A stretch of 64,000 nucleotides of DNA from Eutreptiella sp. 'Long Island Sound 2002' (taxonomy: Eukaryota > Euglenozoa > Euglenophyceae > Eutreptiales > Eutreptiaceae): NCBI GenBank assembly GCA_964036045.1, contig OZ038380.1:7401913-7465912 (forward strand), read 5' to 3'. Position numbers and translations under genes: made by a program. Of this stretch, positions 19,343-33,347 are shown piece after piece. Within the stretch, counting starts at the first letter, position 1. Every line of letters begins with the position of its first letter. The notes beneath the pieces were generated by a model. The model was given only the letters and a program-made list of their open reading frames with translations. It did not search any database and was not told where the DNA came from.

Positions 19343-20690
19343 GTGTGTAATAATGATTTACCACAGTCCAACCATGACTTCTGCACAAAGGCTGCATGGC
19401 CAAGACCGAGCCAGTTTTGGAGCATTGTGACCACAATGTGGGGCACAAACAGTGAGTGCAGCATTGCCGCAAAAAACACATGGTGTGACCCCAGTTTTGT
19501 GTGCAATAATGCTTTACCACAGTCCAATCATCACTTCTGCACAAAGGCTGCATGGCCAAGACCGAGCCAGTTTTGGGGCACAGTGGCCACACTGTGGGGC
19601 ACAAACTGTGAGTGCAGCATTGCCGCAAAAAACACATGCTGAGACCCCAGTCTTGTGTGTAATAATGATTTACCACAGTCCAACCATGACTTCTGCACAA
19701 AGGCTGCATGGCCAAGACCGAGCCAGTTTTGGGGCACAGTGCCCACAATGTGGGGCACAAAGTGTGAGTGCAGCATTGCCGCAAAAAACATACGGTGAGG
19801 CCCCAGTTTTGTGTGTAATAATGATTTACCACAGTCGAATCATGACTTCTGCACAAAGGCTGAATGGCCAAGACCCAGTCAGTTTTGGGGCACAGTGGCC
19901 ACAATGTGGGGCACAAACTGTGAGTGCAGCATTGCCGCAAAAAACACATGGTGAGACCCCTGTTTTGTGTGCAATAATGATTTACCACAGTCCAACCATG
20001 ACTTCTGCACAAAGGCTGCATGGCCAAGACCCAGTCAGTTTTGGGGCACAGTGGCCACAATGTGGGGCACAAACAGTGAGTGCAGCATTGCCGCAAAAAA
20101 CACATGGTTAGACCCCAGTTTTGTGTGCAATAATGATTTACCACAGTCCAACCATGACTGCTGCACAAAGGCTGCATGGCCAAGACCGAGCCAGTTTTGG
20201 GGCACAGTGGCCACAATGTGGGGCACAAACTGTGAGTGCAGCATTGCCGCAAAAGACACACTTTGAGACCCCTGTTTTGTGTGCAATAATGATTTACCAC
20301 AGTCCAATCATGACTTCTGCACAAAGGCTGCATGGCCAAGACCGAGCCAGTTTTGAAGCATTGTGACCACAATGTGGGGCACAAACAGTGAGTGCAGCAT
20401 TGCCGCAAAAAACACATGGTGTGACCCCTGTTTTGTGTGCAATAATGATTTACCACAGTCCAACCATGACTTCTGCACAAAGGCTGCATGGCCAAGACCG
20501 AGCCAGTTTTGGAGCATTGTGACCACACTGTGGGGCACAAACTGTGAGTGCAGCATTGCCGCAAAAAACACATGCTGAGACCCCAGTTTTGTGTGCAATA
20601 ATGATTTACCACAGTCCAATCATGACTTCTGCACAAAGGCTGCATGGCCAAGACAGAGCCAGCTTTGGGGCACAGTGGCCACAATGTGGG
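19343..20690. repeat. 19-monomer higher-order repeat, copy 1 (partner 22,307-23,654)
   Basis: About 1.35 kb with the same run of rare variants as the segment 2,964 bp downstream (19 x 156): aatgctttaccac, catcacttctgc, gtgcccacaatg, gaatcatgac, ggctgaatggcc, agacccagtcagtt and gcaaaagacacactttgag. The conceptual translations of the two copies are identical over more than 200 residues. The copies part at about 20,697/23,661, where the second carries a 1-bp loss. Confidence 0.92.
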
Positions 20691-21039
20691 GCACAAACAG
20701 TGAGTGCAGCATTGCCGCAAAAAACACATGGTGAGACCCCAGTCTTGTGTGTAATAATGATTTACCACAGTCCAACCATGACTTCTGCACAAAAACTGCT
20801 TGGCCAAGACCGAGCCAGTTTTGGGGCACAGTGGCCACAATGTGGGGCACAAACAGTGAGTGCAGCATTGCCGCAAAAAACACATGGTGAGACCCCAGTT
20901 TTGTGTGTAGTAATGATTTACCACAGTCCAACCATGACTTCTGCACAAAGGCTGCATGGCCAAGACCGAGCCAGTTTTGGGGCACAGTGGCCACAATGTG
21001 GGGCACAAACTGTGAGTGCAGCATTGCCGCAAAAAACAC

Positions 21040-21790
21040 ATGGTGAGACCCCGGTTTTGTGTGTAATAATGATTTACCACAGTCCAACCATGACTTCTGC
21101 ACAAAGGCTGCATGGCCAAGACCGAGCCAGTTTTGGGGCACAGTGGCCACAATGTGGGGCACAAACTGTGAGTGCAGCATTGCCGCAAAAAACACATGGT
21201 GAGACCCAAGTTTTGTGTGTAATAATGATTTACCACAGTCCAATCATGACTTCTGCACAAAATCTGCATGGCCAAGACCGAGCCAGCTTTCGAGCATTGT
21301 GACCACAATGTGGGACACAAACTGTGAGTGCAGCATTGCCGCAAAAAACACATGGTGAGGCCCCAGTTTTGTGTGTAATAATGATTTACCACAGTCCAAC
21401 CATGACTTCTGCACAAAGGCGGCATGGCCAAGACCGAGCCAGTTTTGGGGCACAGTGGCCACAATGTGGGGCACAAACTGTGAGTGCAGCATTGCCGCAA
21501 AAAACACATGGTGAGACCCCAGTGTTGTGTGTAATAATGATTTACCACAGTCCAACCATGACTTCTGCACAAAAACTGCTTGGCCAAGACCGAGCCAGTT
21601 TTGGGGCACAGTGGCCACAATGTGGGGCACAAACAGTGAGTGCAGCATTGCCGCAAAAAACACATGGTTAGACCCCAGTTTTGTGTGTAATAATGATTTA
21701 CCACAGTCCAACCATGACTTCTGCACAAAGGCTGCATGGCCAAGACCGAGCCAGTTTTGGGGCACAGTGGCCACAATGTGGGGCACAAAC
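21040..21790. repeat. Higher-order block, copy 1 (partner 24,315-25,065)
   Basis: Shares with the segment 3,275 bp downstream (21 monomers minus one base) the variants gagacccaagtttt, gcacaaaatctgc, agctttcgagc, gtgggacacaaac and aactgcttggcc. The missing base corresponds to the 1-bp deletion near 23,690. The copies differ at few positions, for example ggcggcatgg at 21,419 in copy 1 only. Confidence 0.85.
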
Positions 21791-22306
21791 AGTGAGTGCA
21801 GCATTGCCGCAAAAAACACATGGTGTGACCCCAGTTTTGTGTGCAATAATGCTTTACCACAGTCCAATCATCACTTCTGCACAAAGGCTGCATGGCCAAG
21901 ACCGAGCCAGTTTTGGAGCATTGTGACCACAATGTGGGGCACAAACAGTGAGTGCAGCATTGCCGCAAAAAACACATGGTGTGACCCCAGTTTTGTGTGC
22001 AATAATGCTTTACCACAGTGCAATCATCACTTCTGCACAAAGGCTGCATGGCCAAGACCGAGCCAGTTTTGGGGCACAGTGGCCACACTGTGGGGCACAA
22101 ACTGTGAGTGCAGCATTGCCGCAAAAAACACATGCTGAGACCCCAGTCTTGTGTGTAATAATGATTTACCACAGTCCAACCATGACTTCTGCACAAAGGC
22201 TGCATGGCCAAGACCGAGCCAGTTTTGGGGCACAGTGGCCACAATGTGGGGCACAAACAGTGAGTGCAGCATTGCCGCAAAAAACACATGGTTAGACCCC
22301 AGTTTT

Positions 22307-23654
22307 GTGTGTAATAATGATTTACCACAGTCCAACCATGACTTCTGCACAAAGGCTGCATGGCCAAGACCGAGCCAGTTTTGGAGCATTGTGACCACAA
22401 TGTGGGGCACAAACAGTGAGTGCAGCATTGCCGCAAAAAACACATGGTGTGACCCCAGTTTTGTGTGCAATAATGCTTTACCACAGTCCAATCATCACTT
22501 CTGCACAAAGGCTGCATGGCCAAGACCGAGCCAGTTTTGGGGCACAGTGGCCACACTGTGGGGCACAAACTGTGAGTGCAGCATTGCCGCAAAAAACACA
22601 TGCTGAGACCCCAGTCTTGTGTGTAATAATGATTTACCACAGTCCAACCATGACTTCTGCACAAAGGCTGCATGGCCAAGACCGAGCCAGTTTTGGGGCA
22701 CAGTGCCCACAATGTGGGGCACAAAGTGTGAGTGCAGCATTGCCGCAAAAAACATACGGTGAGGCCCCAGTTTTGTGTGTAATAATGATTTACCACAGTC
22801 GAATCATGACTTCTGCACAAAGGCTGAATGGCCAAGACCCAGTCAGTTTTGGGGCACAGTGGCCACAATGTGGGGCACAAACTGTGAGTGCAGCATTGCC
22901 GCAAAAAACACATGGTGAGACCCCTGTTTTGTGTGCAATAATGATTTACCACAGTCCAACCATGACTTCTGCACAAAGGCTGCATGGCCAAGACCCAGTC
23001 AGTTTTGGGGCACAGTGGCCACAATGTGGGGCACAAACAGTGAGTGCAGCATTGCCGCAAAAAACACATGGTTAGACCCCAGTTTTGTGTGCAATAATGA
23101 TTTACCACAGTCCAACCATGACTGCTGCACAAAGGCTGCATGGCCAAGACCGAGCCAGTTTTGGGGCACAGTGGCCACAATGTGGGGCACAAACTGTGAG
23201 TGCAGCATTGCCGCAAAAGACACACTTTGAGACCCCTGTTTTGTGTGCAATAATGATTTACCACAGTCCAATCATGACTTCTGCACAAAGGCTGCATGGC
23301 CAAGACCGAGCCAGTTTTGAAGCATTGTGACCACAATGTGGGGCACAAACAGTGAGTGCAGCATTGCCGCAAAAAACACATGGTGTGACCCCTGTTTTGT
23401 GTGCAATAATGATTTACCACAGTCCAACCATGACTTCTGCACAAAGGCTGCATGGCCAAGACCGAGCCAGTTTTGGAGCATTGTGACCACACTGTGGGGC
23501 ACAAACTGTGAGTGCAGCATTGCCGCAAAAAACACATGCTGAGACCCCAGTTTTGTGTGCAATAATGATTTACCACAGTCCAATCATGACTTCTGCACAA
23601 AGGCTGCATGGCCAAGACAGAGCCAGCTTTGGGGCACAGTGGCCACAATGTGGG
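22307..23654. repeat. 19-monomer higher-order repeat, copy 2 (partner 19,343-20,690)
   Basis: Second copy at a lag of 2,964 bp. It carries the same set of private variants in the same order as copy 1. The same 19-monomer spacing also links 7,541-8,078 to 18,672-19,209 once the transposon is removed, so 19 monomers may be a recurring period in this part of the array. Confidence 0.92.
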
Positions 23655-24314
23655 GCACAAACTGTGAGTGCAGCATTGCCGCAAAAAAACATGGTGAGAC
23701 CCCAGTCTTGTGTGTAATAATGATTTACCACAGTCCAACCATGACTTCTGCACAAAAACTGCTTGGCCAAGACCGAGCCAGTTTTGGGGCACAGTGGCCA
23801 CAATGTGGGGCACAAACAGTGAGTGCAGCATTGCCGCAAAAAACACATGGTTAGACCCCAGTTTTGTGTGTAATAATGATTTACCACAGTCCAACCATGA
23901 CTTCTGCACAAAGGCTGCATGGCCAAGACCGAGCCAGTTTTGGGGCACAGTGGCCACAATGTGGGGCACAAACTGTGAGTGCAGCGTTGCCGCAAAAAAC
24001 ACATGGTGAGACCCCGGTTTTGTGTGTAATAATGATTTACCACAGTCCAACCATGACTTCTGCACAAAGGCTGCATGGCCAAGACCGAGCCAGTTTTGGG
24101 GCACAGTGGCCACAATGTGGGGCACAAACTGTGAGTGCAGCGTTGCCGCAAAAAACACATGGTGAGACCCCAGTTTTCTGTGTAGTAATGATTTACCACA
24201 GTCCAACCATGACTTCTGCACAAAGGCTGCATGGCCAAGACCGAGCCAGTTTTGGGGCACAGTGGCCACAATGTGGGGCACAAACTGTGAGTGCAGCATT
24301 GCCGCAAAAAACAC

Positions 24315-25065
24315 ATGGTGAGACCCCGGTTTTGTGTGTAATAATGATTTACCACAGTCCAACCATGACTTCTGCACAAAGGCTGCATGGCCAAGACCGA
24401 GCCAGTTTTGGGGCACAGTGGCCACAATGTGGGGCACAAACTGTGAGTGCAGCATTGCCGCAAAAAACACATGGTGAGACCCAAGTTTTGTGTGTAATAA
24501 TGATTTACCACAGTCCAATCATGACTTCTGCACAAAATCTGCATGGCCAAGACCGAGCCAGCTTTCGAGCATTGTGACCACAATGTGGGACACAAACTGT
24601 GAGTGCAGCATTGCCGCAAAAAACACATGGTGAGGCCCCAGTTTTGTGTGTAATAATGATTTACCACAGTCCAACCATGACTTCTGCACAAAGGCTGCAT
24701 GGCCAAGACCGAGCCAGTTTTGGGGCACAGTGGCCACAATGTGGGGCACAAACTGTGAGTGCAGCATTGCCGCAAAAAACACATGGTGAGACCCCAGTGT
24801 TGTGTGTAATAATGATTTACCACAGTCCAACCATGACTTCTGCACAAAAACTGCTTGGCCAAGACCGAGCCAGTTTTGGGGCACAGTGGCCACAATGTGG
24901 GGCACAAACAGTGAGTGCAGCATTGCCGCAAAAAACACATGGTTAGACCCCAGTTTTGTGTGTAATAATGATTTACCACAGTCCAACCATGACTTCTGCA
25001 CAAAGGCTGCATGGCCAAGACCGAGCCAGTTTTGGGGCACAGTGGCCACAATGTGGGGCACAAAC
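24315..25065. repeat. Higher-order block, copy 2 (partner 21,040-21,790)
   Basis: Second copy at a lag of 3,275 bp. Near its end it has gcagcgttgcc where copy 1 has gcagcattgcc, a variant also seen in the neighbouring monomers at about 23,990 and 24,142, which suggests local gene conversion. Confidence 0.8.
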
Positions 25066-28000
25066 TGTGAGTGCAGCGTTGCCGCAAAAAACACATGGTG
25101 AGACCCCAGTTTTGTGTGTAGTAATGATTTACCACAGTCCAACCATGACTTCTGCACAAAGGCTGCATGGCCAAGACCGAGCCAGTTTTGGGGCACATTG
25201 GCCACAATGAGAGGCACAAACTGTGAGTGCAGCATTGCCGCAAAAAACACATGGTGAGACCCCAGTTTTGTGTGTAATAATGAGTTACCACAGTCGAACC
25301 ACGACTTCTGCACAAAGGCTGCATGGCCAAGACCGAGCCAGTTTTGGGGCACAGTGGCCACAGTGTGGGGCACAAACTGTGAGTGCAGCATTGCCGCAAA
25401 AAACACATGGTGAGACCCAAGTTTGGGGTGTAATAATGATTTACCACAGTCCAATCATGACTTCTGCACAAAATCTGCATGGCCAAGACCGAGCCAGCTT
25501 TGGAGCATTGTGACCACAATGTGGGACACAAACAGTGAGTGCAGCATTGCCGCAAAAAACACATGGTGAGGCCCCAGTTTTGTGTGTAATAATGATCTAC
25601 CACAGTCCAACCATGACTTCTGCACAAAGGCTGCATGGCCAAGACCGAGTCAGTTTTGGGGCACAGTGGCCACAATGTGGGGCACAAACTGTGAGTGCAG
25701 CATTGCCGCAAAAAAAACATGGTGAGACCCCAGTTTTGTGTGCAATAATGATTTACCACAGTCCAACCATGACTTCTGCACAAAGGCTGCATGGCCAAGA
25801 CCGAGCCAGCTTTGGAGCACTGTGACCACAATGAGGGGCACAAACTGTGAGTGCAGCATTGCCGCAAAAAACACATGGTTAGACCCCAGTTTTGTGTGTA
25901 ATAATGATCTACCACAGTCCAACCATGACTTCTGCACAAAGGCTGCATGGCCAAGACCGAGCCAGTTTTGGGGCACGGTGGCCACAATGTGGGGCACAAA
26001 CTGTGAGTGCAGCATTGCCGCAAAACACACACGGTGAGACCCCAGTTTTGTGTGTAATAATGATTTACCACAGTCCAACCATGACTTCTGCACAAAACTT
26101 GTATGGCCAAGACCGAGCCAGTTTTGGAGCATTGTGACCACAATGTGGGGCACAAACTGTGAGTGCAGCATTGCCGCAAAAAACACATGGTGACACCCCA
26201 GTTTTGTGTGCAATAATGATTTACCACAGTCCAACCATGACTTCTGCACAAAGGCTGCATGGCCAAGACCGAGCCAGTTTTGGAGCATTGTGACCACAAT
26301 GAGGGGCACAAACTGTGAGTGCAGCATTGCCGCAAAAAACACATGGTGAGACCCCAGTTTTGTGTGTTATAATGATTTACCACAGTCCAACCATGACTTC
26401 TGCACAAAGGCTGCATGGCCAAGACCGAGCCAGTTTTGGGGCACAGTGGCCACAATGTGGGGCACAAACTGTGAGTGCAGCATTGCCGCAAAAAACACAC
26501 GGTGAGACCCCTGTTTTGTGTGTAATAATGATTTACCACAGTCCAATCATGACTTCTGCACAAAAACTGTATGGCCAAGACCGAGCCAGTTTTGGAGCAT
26601 TGTGACCACAATGTGGGGCACAAACTGTGAGTGCAGCATTGCCGCAAAAAACACATGGTGAGGCCCCAGTTTTGTGTGTAATAATGATTTACCACAGTCC
26701 AACCATGACTTCTGCACAAAGGCTGCATGGCCAAGACCGACCCAGTTTTGGAGCATTGTGACCACAATGAGGGGCACAAACTGTGAGTGCAGCATTGCCG
26801 CAAAAAACACACGGTGAGGCCCCAGTTTTGTGTGTAATAATGATTTACCACAGTCCAATCATGACTTCTGCACAAAGGCTGCATGGCCAAGACCGAGCCA
26901 GTTTTGGGGCACAGTGGCCACAATGTGGGGCACAAACTGTGAGTGCAGCATTGCCGCAAAAAACACATGGTTAGACCCCAGTTTTGTGTGCAATAATGAT
27001 TTACCACAGTCCAGTCATGAATTCTGCACAAAGGCTGCATGGCCAAGACCGAGCCAGTTTTGGGGCATAGTGGCCACAAGGTGGGGCACAAACTGTGAGT
27101 GCAGCATTGCCGCAAATAACACATGGTGAGACCCCAGTTTTGTGTGTAATAATGATTTACCACAGTCCAACCATGACTTCTGCACAAAGGCTGCATGGCC
27201 AAGACCGACCCAGTTTTGGAGCATTGTGACCACAATGAGGGGCACAAACAGTGAGTGCAGCATTGCCGCAAAAAACACACGGTGAGGCCCCAGTTTTGTG
27301 TGTAATAATGATTTACCACAGTCCAACCATGACTTCTGCACAAAGGCTGCATGGCCAAGACCGAGCCAGTTTTGGGGCACAGTGGCCACAATGTGGGGCA
27401 CAAACTGTGAGTGCAGCATTGCCGCAAAAAACACATGGTTAGACCCCAGTTTTGTGTGCAATAATGATTTACCACAGTCCAACCATGACTTCTGCACAAA
27501 GGCTGCATGGCCAAGACCGAGCCAGTTTTGGGGCATAGTGGCCACAAGGTGGGGCACAAACTGTGAGTGCAGCATTGCCGCAAATAACACATGGTGAGAC
27601 CCCAGTTTTGTGTGTAATAATGATTTACCACAGTCCAACCATGACTTCTGCACAAAGGCTGCATGGCCAAGACCGAGCCAGTTTTGGAGCATTTTGACCA
27701 CAATGTGGGGCACAAACAGTGAGTGCAGCATTGCCGCAAATAACACATGGTGAGACCCCTGTTTTGTGCGTAATAATGATTTACCACAGTCCAACCATGA
27801 CTTCTGCACAAAGGCTGCATGGCCAAGACCGAGCCAGTTTTGGAGCATTGTGACCACAATGTGGGGCACAAACAGTGAGTGCAGCATTGCCGCAAATAAC
27901 ACATGGTGAGACCCCAGTTTTGTGTGTAATAATGATTTACCACAGTCCAACCATGACTTCTGCACAAAAACTGCATGGCCAAGACCGAGCCAGTTTTGGG

Positions 28001-31000
28001 GCATAGTGGCCACAATGTGGGGCACAAACAGTGAGTGCAGCATTGCCGCAAAAAACACATGGTGAGATCCCAGTTTTGTGTGTAATAATGATTTACCACA
28101 GTGCAACCATGACTTATGCACAAAGGCTGCATGGCCAAGACCGAGCCAGTTTTGGGGCACAGTGGCCACAATGTGGGGCACAAACTGTGAGTGCAGCATT
28201 GCCGCAAAAAACACACGGTGAGACCCCAGTTTTGTGTGTAATAATGATTTACCACAGTCCAATCATGACTTCTGCACAAAAACTGTATGGCCAAGACCGA
28301 GCCAATTTTGGAGCATTGTGACCACAATGTGGGGCACAAACTGTGAGTGCAGCATTGCCGCAAAAAACACATGGTGAGACCCCAGTTTTGTGTGTAATAA
28401 TGATTTACCACAGTCCAACCATGACTTCTGCACAAAGGCTGCATGGCCAAGACCGAGCCAGTTTTGGAGCATTTTGACCACAATGTGGGGCACAAACAGT
28501 GAGTGCAGCATTGCCGCAAATAACACATGGTGAGACCCCAGTTTTGTGTGTAATAATGATTTACCACAGTCCAACCATGACTTCTGCACAAAGGCTGCAT
28601 GGCCAAGACCGAGCCAGTTTTGGAGCATTGTGACCACAATGTGGGGCACAAATAGTGAGTGCAGCATTGCCGCAAATAACACATGGTGAGACCCCAGTTT
28701 TGTGTGTAATAATGATTTACCACAGTCCAACCATGACTTCTGCACAAAAACTGCATGGCCAAGACCGAGCCAGTTTTGGGGCATAGTGGCCACAATGTGG
28801 GGCACAAAGTGTGAGTGCAGCATTGCCGCAAAAAACACATGGTGAGACCCCAGTTTTGTGTGTAATAATGATTTACCACAGTCCAATCATGACTTCTGCA
28901 CAAAGGCTGCATGGCCAAGACCGAGCCAGTTTTGGGGCACAGTGGCCACAATGTGGGGCACAAACTGTGAGTGCAGCATTGCCGCAAAAAACACACGGTG
29001 AGACCCCAGTTTTGTGTGTAATAATGATTTACCACAGTCCAATCATGACTTCTGCACAAAAACTGTATGGCCAAGACCGAGCCAGTTTTGGAGCATTGTG
29101 ACCACAATGTGGGGCACAAACTGTGAGTGCAGCATTGCCGCAAAAAACACATGGTGAGGCCCCAGTTTTGTGTGTAATAATGATTTACCACAGTCCAACC
29201 ATGACTTCTGCACAAAGGCTGCATGGCCAAGACCGAGCCAGTTTTGGGGCATAGTGGCCACAATGTGGGGCACAAACAGTGAGTGCAGCATTGCCGCAAA
29301 AAACACATGGTGAGGCCCCAGTTTTGTGTGTAATAATGATTTACCACAGTCCAACCATGACTTCTGCACAAAGGCTGCATGGCCAAGACCGACCCAGTTT
29401 TGGAGCATTGTGACCACAATGAGGGGCACAAACAGTGAGTGCAGCATTGCCGCAAAAAACACACGGTGAGGCCCCAGTTTTGTGTGTAATAATGATTTAC
29501 CACAGTCCAATCATGACTTCTGCACAAAGGCTGCATGGCCAAGACCGAGCCAGTTTTGGGGCACAGTGGCCACAATGTGGGGCACAAACAGTGAGTGCAG
29601 CATTGCCGCAAAAAACACATGGTTAGACCCCAGTTTTGTGTGTAATAATGATTTACCACAGTCCAACCATGACTTCTGCACAAAGGCTGCATGGCCAAGA
29701 CCGAGCCAGTTTTGGGGCACAGTGGCCACAAGGTGGGGCACAAACTGTGAGTGCAGCATTGCCGCAAATAACACATGGTGAGACCCCAGTTTTGTGTGTA
29801 ATAATGATTTACCACAGTCCAACCATGACTTCTGCACAAAGGCTGCATGGCCAAGACCGAGCCAGTTTTGGAGCATTTTGACCACAATGTGGGGCACAAA
29901 CAGTGAGTGCAGCATTGCCGCAAATAACACATGGTGAGACCCCAGTTTTGTGTGTAATAATGATTTACCACAGTCGAACCACGACTTCTGCACAAAAACT
30001 GCATGGCCAAGACCGAGCCAGTTTTGGGGCATAGTGGCCACAATGTGGGGCACAAACAGTGAGTGCAGCATTGCCGCAAATAACACATGGTGAGACCCCA
30101 GTTTTGTGTGTAATAATGATTTACCACAGTCCAACCATGACTTCTGCACAAAGGCTGCATGGCCAAGACCGAGCCAGTTTTGGAGCATTTTGACCACAAT
30201 GTGGGGCACAAACTGTGAGTGCAGCATTGCCGCAAATAACACATGGTGAGACCCCAGTTTTGTGTGTAATAATGATTTACCACAGTCCAACCATGACTTC
30301 TGCACAAAGGCTGCATGGCCAAGACCGAGCCAGTTTTGGAGCATTTTGACCACAATGTGGGGCACAAACAGTGAGTGCAGCATTGCCGCAAATAACACAT
30401 GGTGAGACCCCAGTTTTGTGTGTAATAATGATTTACCACAGTCCAACCATGACTTCTGCACAAAGGGTGCATGGCCAAGACCGAGCCAGTTTTGGAGCAT
30501 TGTGACCACAATGTTGGGCACAAACAGTGAGTGCAGCATTGCCGCAAAAAACACATGGTGAGACCCCAGTTTTGTGTGTAATAATGATTTACCACAGTCC
30601 AACCATGACTTCTGCACAAAAACTGCATGGCCAAGACCGAGCCAGTTTTGGGGCATAGTGGCCACAATGTGGGGCACAAAGTGTGAGTGCAGCATTGCCG
30701 CAAAAAACATACGGTGGGGCCCCAGTTTTGTGTGTAATAATGATTTACCACAGTCGAACCACGACTTCTGCACAAAGGCTGCATGGCCAAGACCGAGCCA
30801 GTTTTGGGGCACAGTGGCCACAATGTGCGGCACAAACTGTGAGTGCAGCATTGCCGCAAAAAACACATGGTGAGACCCCTGTTTTGTGTGTAATAATGAT
30901 TTACCACAGTCCAATCATGACTTCTGCACAAAATCTGCATGGCCAAGACCGAGCCAGCTTTGGAGCATTGTGACCACAATGTGGGACACAAACTGTGAGT

Positions 31001-32099
31001 GCAGCATTGCCGCAAAAAACACATGGTGTGACCCCAGTTTTGTGTGTAATAATGATTTACCACAGTCCAACCATGACTTCTGCACAAAGGCTGCATGGCC
31101 AAGACCGAGCCAGTTTTGGGGCACAGTGGCCACAATGTGGGGCACAAACTGTGAGTGCAGCATTGCCGCAAAAAACACATGGTTAGACCCCAGTTTTGTG
31201 TGCAATAATGATTTACCACAGTCCAACCATGACTTCTGCACAAAGGCTGCATGGCCAAGACCGAGCCAGTTTTGGGGCACAGTGGCCACAATGTGGGGCA
31301 CAAACTGTGAGTGCAGCATTGCCGCAAAACACACACGGTGAGACCCCAGTTTTGTGTGTAATAATGCTTTACCACAGTCCAACCATGACTTCTGCACAAA
31401 GGCTGCATGGCCAAGACCGAGCCAGTTTTGGGGCACAGTGGCCACAATGTGGGGCACAAACTGTGAGTGCAGCATTGCCGCAAAACACACACGGTGAGAC
31501 CCCAGTTTTGTGTGTAATAATGCCTTACCACAGTCCAACCATGACTTCTGCACAAAACTTGTATGGCCAAGACCGAGCCAGTTTTGGAGCATTGTGACCA
31601 CAATGTGGGGCACAAACTGTGAGTGCAGCATTGCCGCACATAATACGGTGAGACCCGAGTTTTGTGTGTAATAATGATTTACCACAGTCCAACCATGACT
31701 TCTGCACAAAGGCTGCATGGCCAAGACCGAGCCAGTTTTGGAGCATTGTGACCACAATGAGGGGCACAAACTGTGAGTGCAGCATTGCCGCAAAAAACAC
31801 ATGGTGAGACCCCAGTTTTGTGTGTAATAATGATTTACCACAGTCCAACCACGACTTCTGCACAAAGGCTGCATGGCCAAGACCGAGCCAGTTTTGGGGC
31901 ACAGTGGCCACAATGTGGGGCACAAACTGTGAGTGCAGCATTGCCGCAAAAAACACACGGTGAGACCCCAGTTTTGTGTGTAATAATGATTTACCACAGT
32001 CCAATCATGACTTCTGCACAAAAACTGTATGGCCAAGACCGAGCCAGTTTTGGAGCATTGTGACCACAATGTGGGGCACAAACTGTGAGTGCAGCATTG

Positions 32100-32680
32100 C
32101 CGCAAATAACACATGGTGAGACCCCAGTTTTGTGTGTAATAATGATTTACCACAGTCCAACCATGACTTCTGCACAAAGGCTGCATGGCCAAGACCGAGC
32201 CAGTTTTGGAGCATTGTGACCACAATGTGGGGCACAAACAGTGAGTGCAGCATTGCCGCAAAAAGCACATGGTTAGACCCCAGTTTTGTGTGTAATAATG
32301 ATTTACCACAGTCCAACCATGACTTCTGCACAAAGGCTGCATGGCCAAGACCGAGCCAGTTTTGGGGCATAGTGACCACAATGTGGGGCACAAACAGTGA
32401 GTGCAGCATTGCCGCAAAAAACACATGGTGAGACCCCAGTTTTGTGTGTAATAATGATTTACCACAGTCCAATCATGACTTCTGCACAAAAACTGCATGG
32501 CCAAGACCGAGCCAGTTTTGGGGCACAGTGGCCACAATGTGGGGCACAAACAGTGAGTGCAGCATTGCCGCAAAAAGCACGTGGTGAGACCCCAGTTTTG
32601 TGTGTAATAATGATTTACCACAGTCCAACCATGACTTCTGCACAAAAACTGCATGGCCAAGACCGAGCCAGTTTTGGGGC
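32100..32680. repeat. 8-monomer higher-order block, copy 1 (partner 33,348-33,928)
   Basis: Matches the segment 1,248 bp downstream (8 x 156), including gcaaataacac, gcaaaaagcacatggttag, gggcatagtgacc and gcaaaaagcacgtggtgag in the same order. The match ends near 32,683/33,931, where one copy has cacagtgg and the other catagtgg. Confidence 0.85.
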
Positions 32681-33347
32681 ACAGTGGCCACAATGTGGGG
32701 CACAAACTGTGAGTGCAGCATTGCCGCAAATAACACATGGTGAGACCCCAGTTTTGTGTGTAATAATGATTTACCACAGTCCAACCATGACTTCTGCACA
32801 AAGGCTGCATGGCCAAGACCGACCCAGCTTTGGAGCATTGTGACCACAATGAGGGGCACAAACAGTGAGTGCAGCATTGCCGCAAAAAACACACGGTGAG
32901 GCCCCAGTTTTGTGTGTAATAATGATTTACCACAGTCCAATCATGACTTCTGCACAAAGGCTGCATGGCCCAGACCGAGCCAGTTTTGGGGCACAGTGGC
33001 CACAATGTGGGGCACAAACTGTGAGTGCAGCATTGCCGCAAATAACACATGGTGAGACCCCAGTTTTGTGTGTAATAATGATTTACCACAGTCCAACCAT
33101 GACTTCTGCACAAAGGCTGCATGGCCAAGACCGAGCCAGTTTTGGGGCACAGTGGCCACAATGTGGGGCACAAACTGTGAGTGCAGCATTGCCGCAAATA
33201 ACACATGGTGAGACCCCAGTTTTGTGTGTAATAATGATTTACCACAGTCCAACCATGACTTCTGCACAAAGGCTGCATGGCCAAGACCGAGCCAGTTTTG
33301 GAGCATTTTGACCACAATGTGGGGCACAAACAGTGAGTGCAGCATTG

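Noticed and set aside
17403-24518. A 2,371-codon open frame on the minus strand as a gene
   Set aside because: Same reason: satellite translated in a stop-poor frame, with no promoter, unique sequence or domain.
23570-31639. A 2,689-codon open frame on the minus strand as a giant Cys-rich repeat protein
   Set aside because: Four frames are open over the same DNA, the frames merge at 1-bp indels, and the variants show no frame-specific constraint that I can see. The length follows from a 156-bp stop-poor unit.
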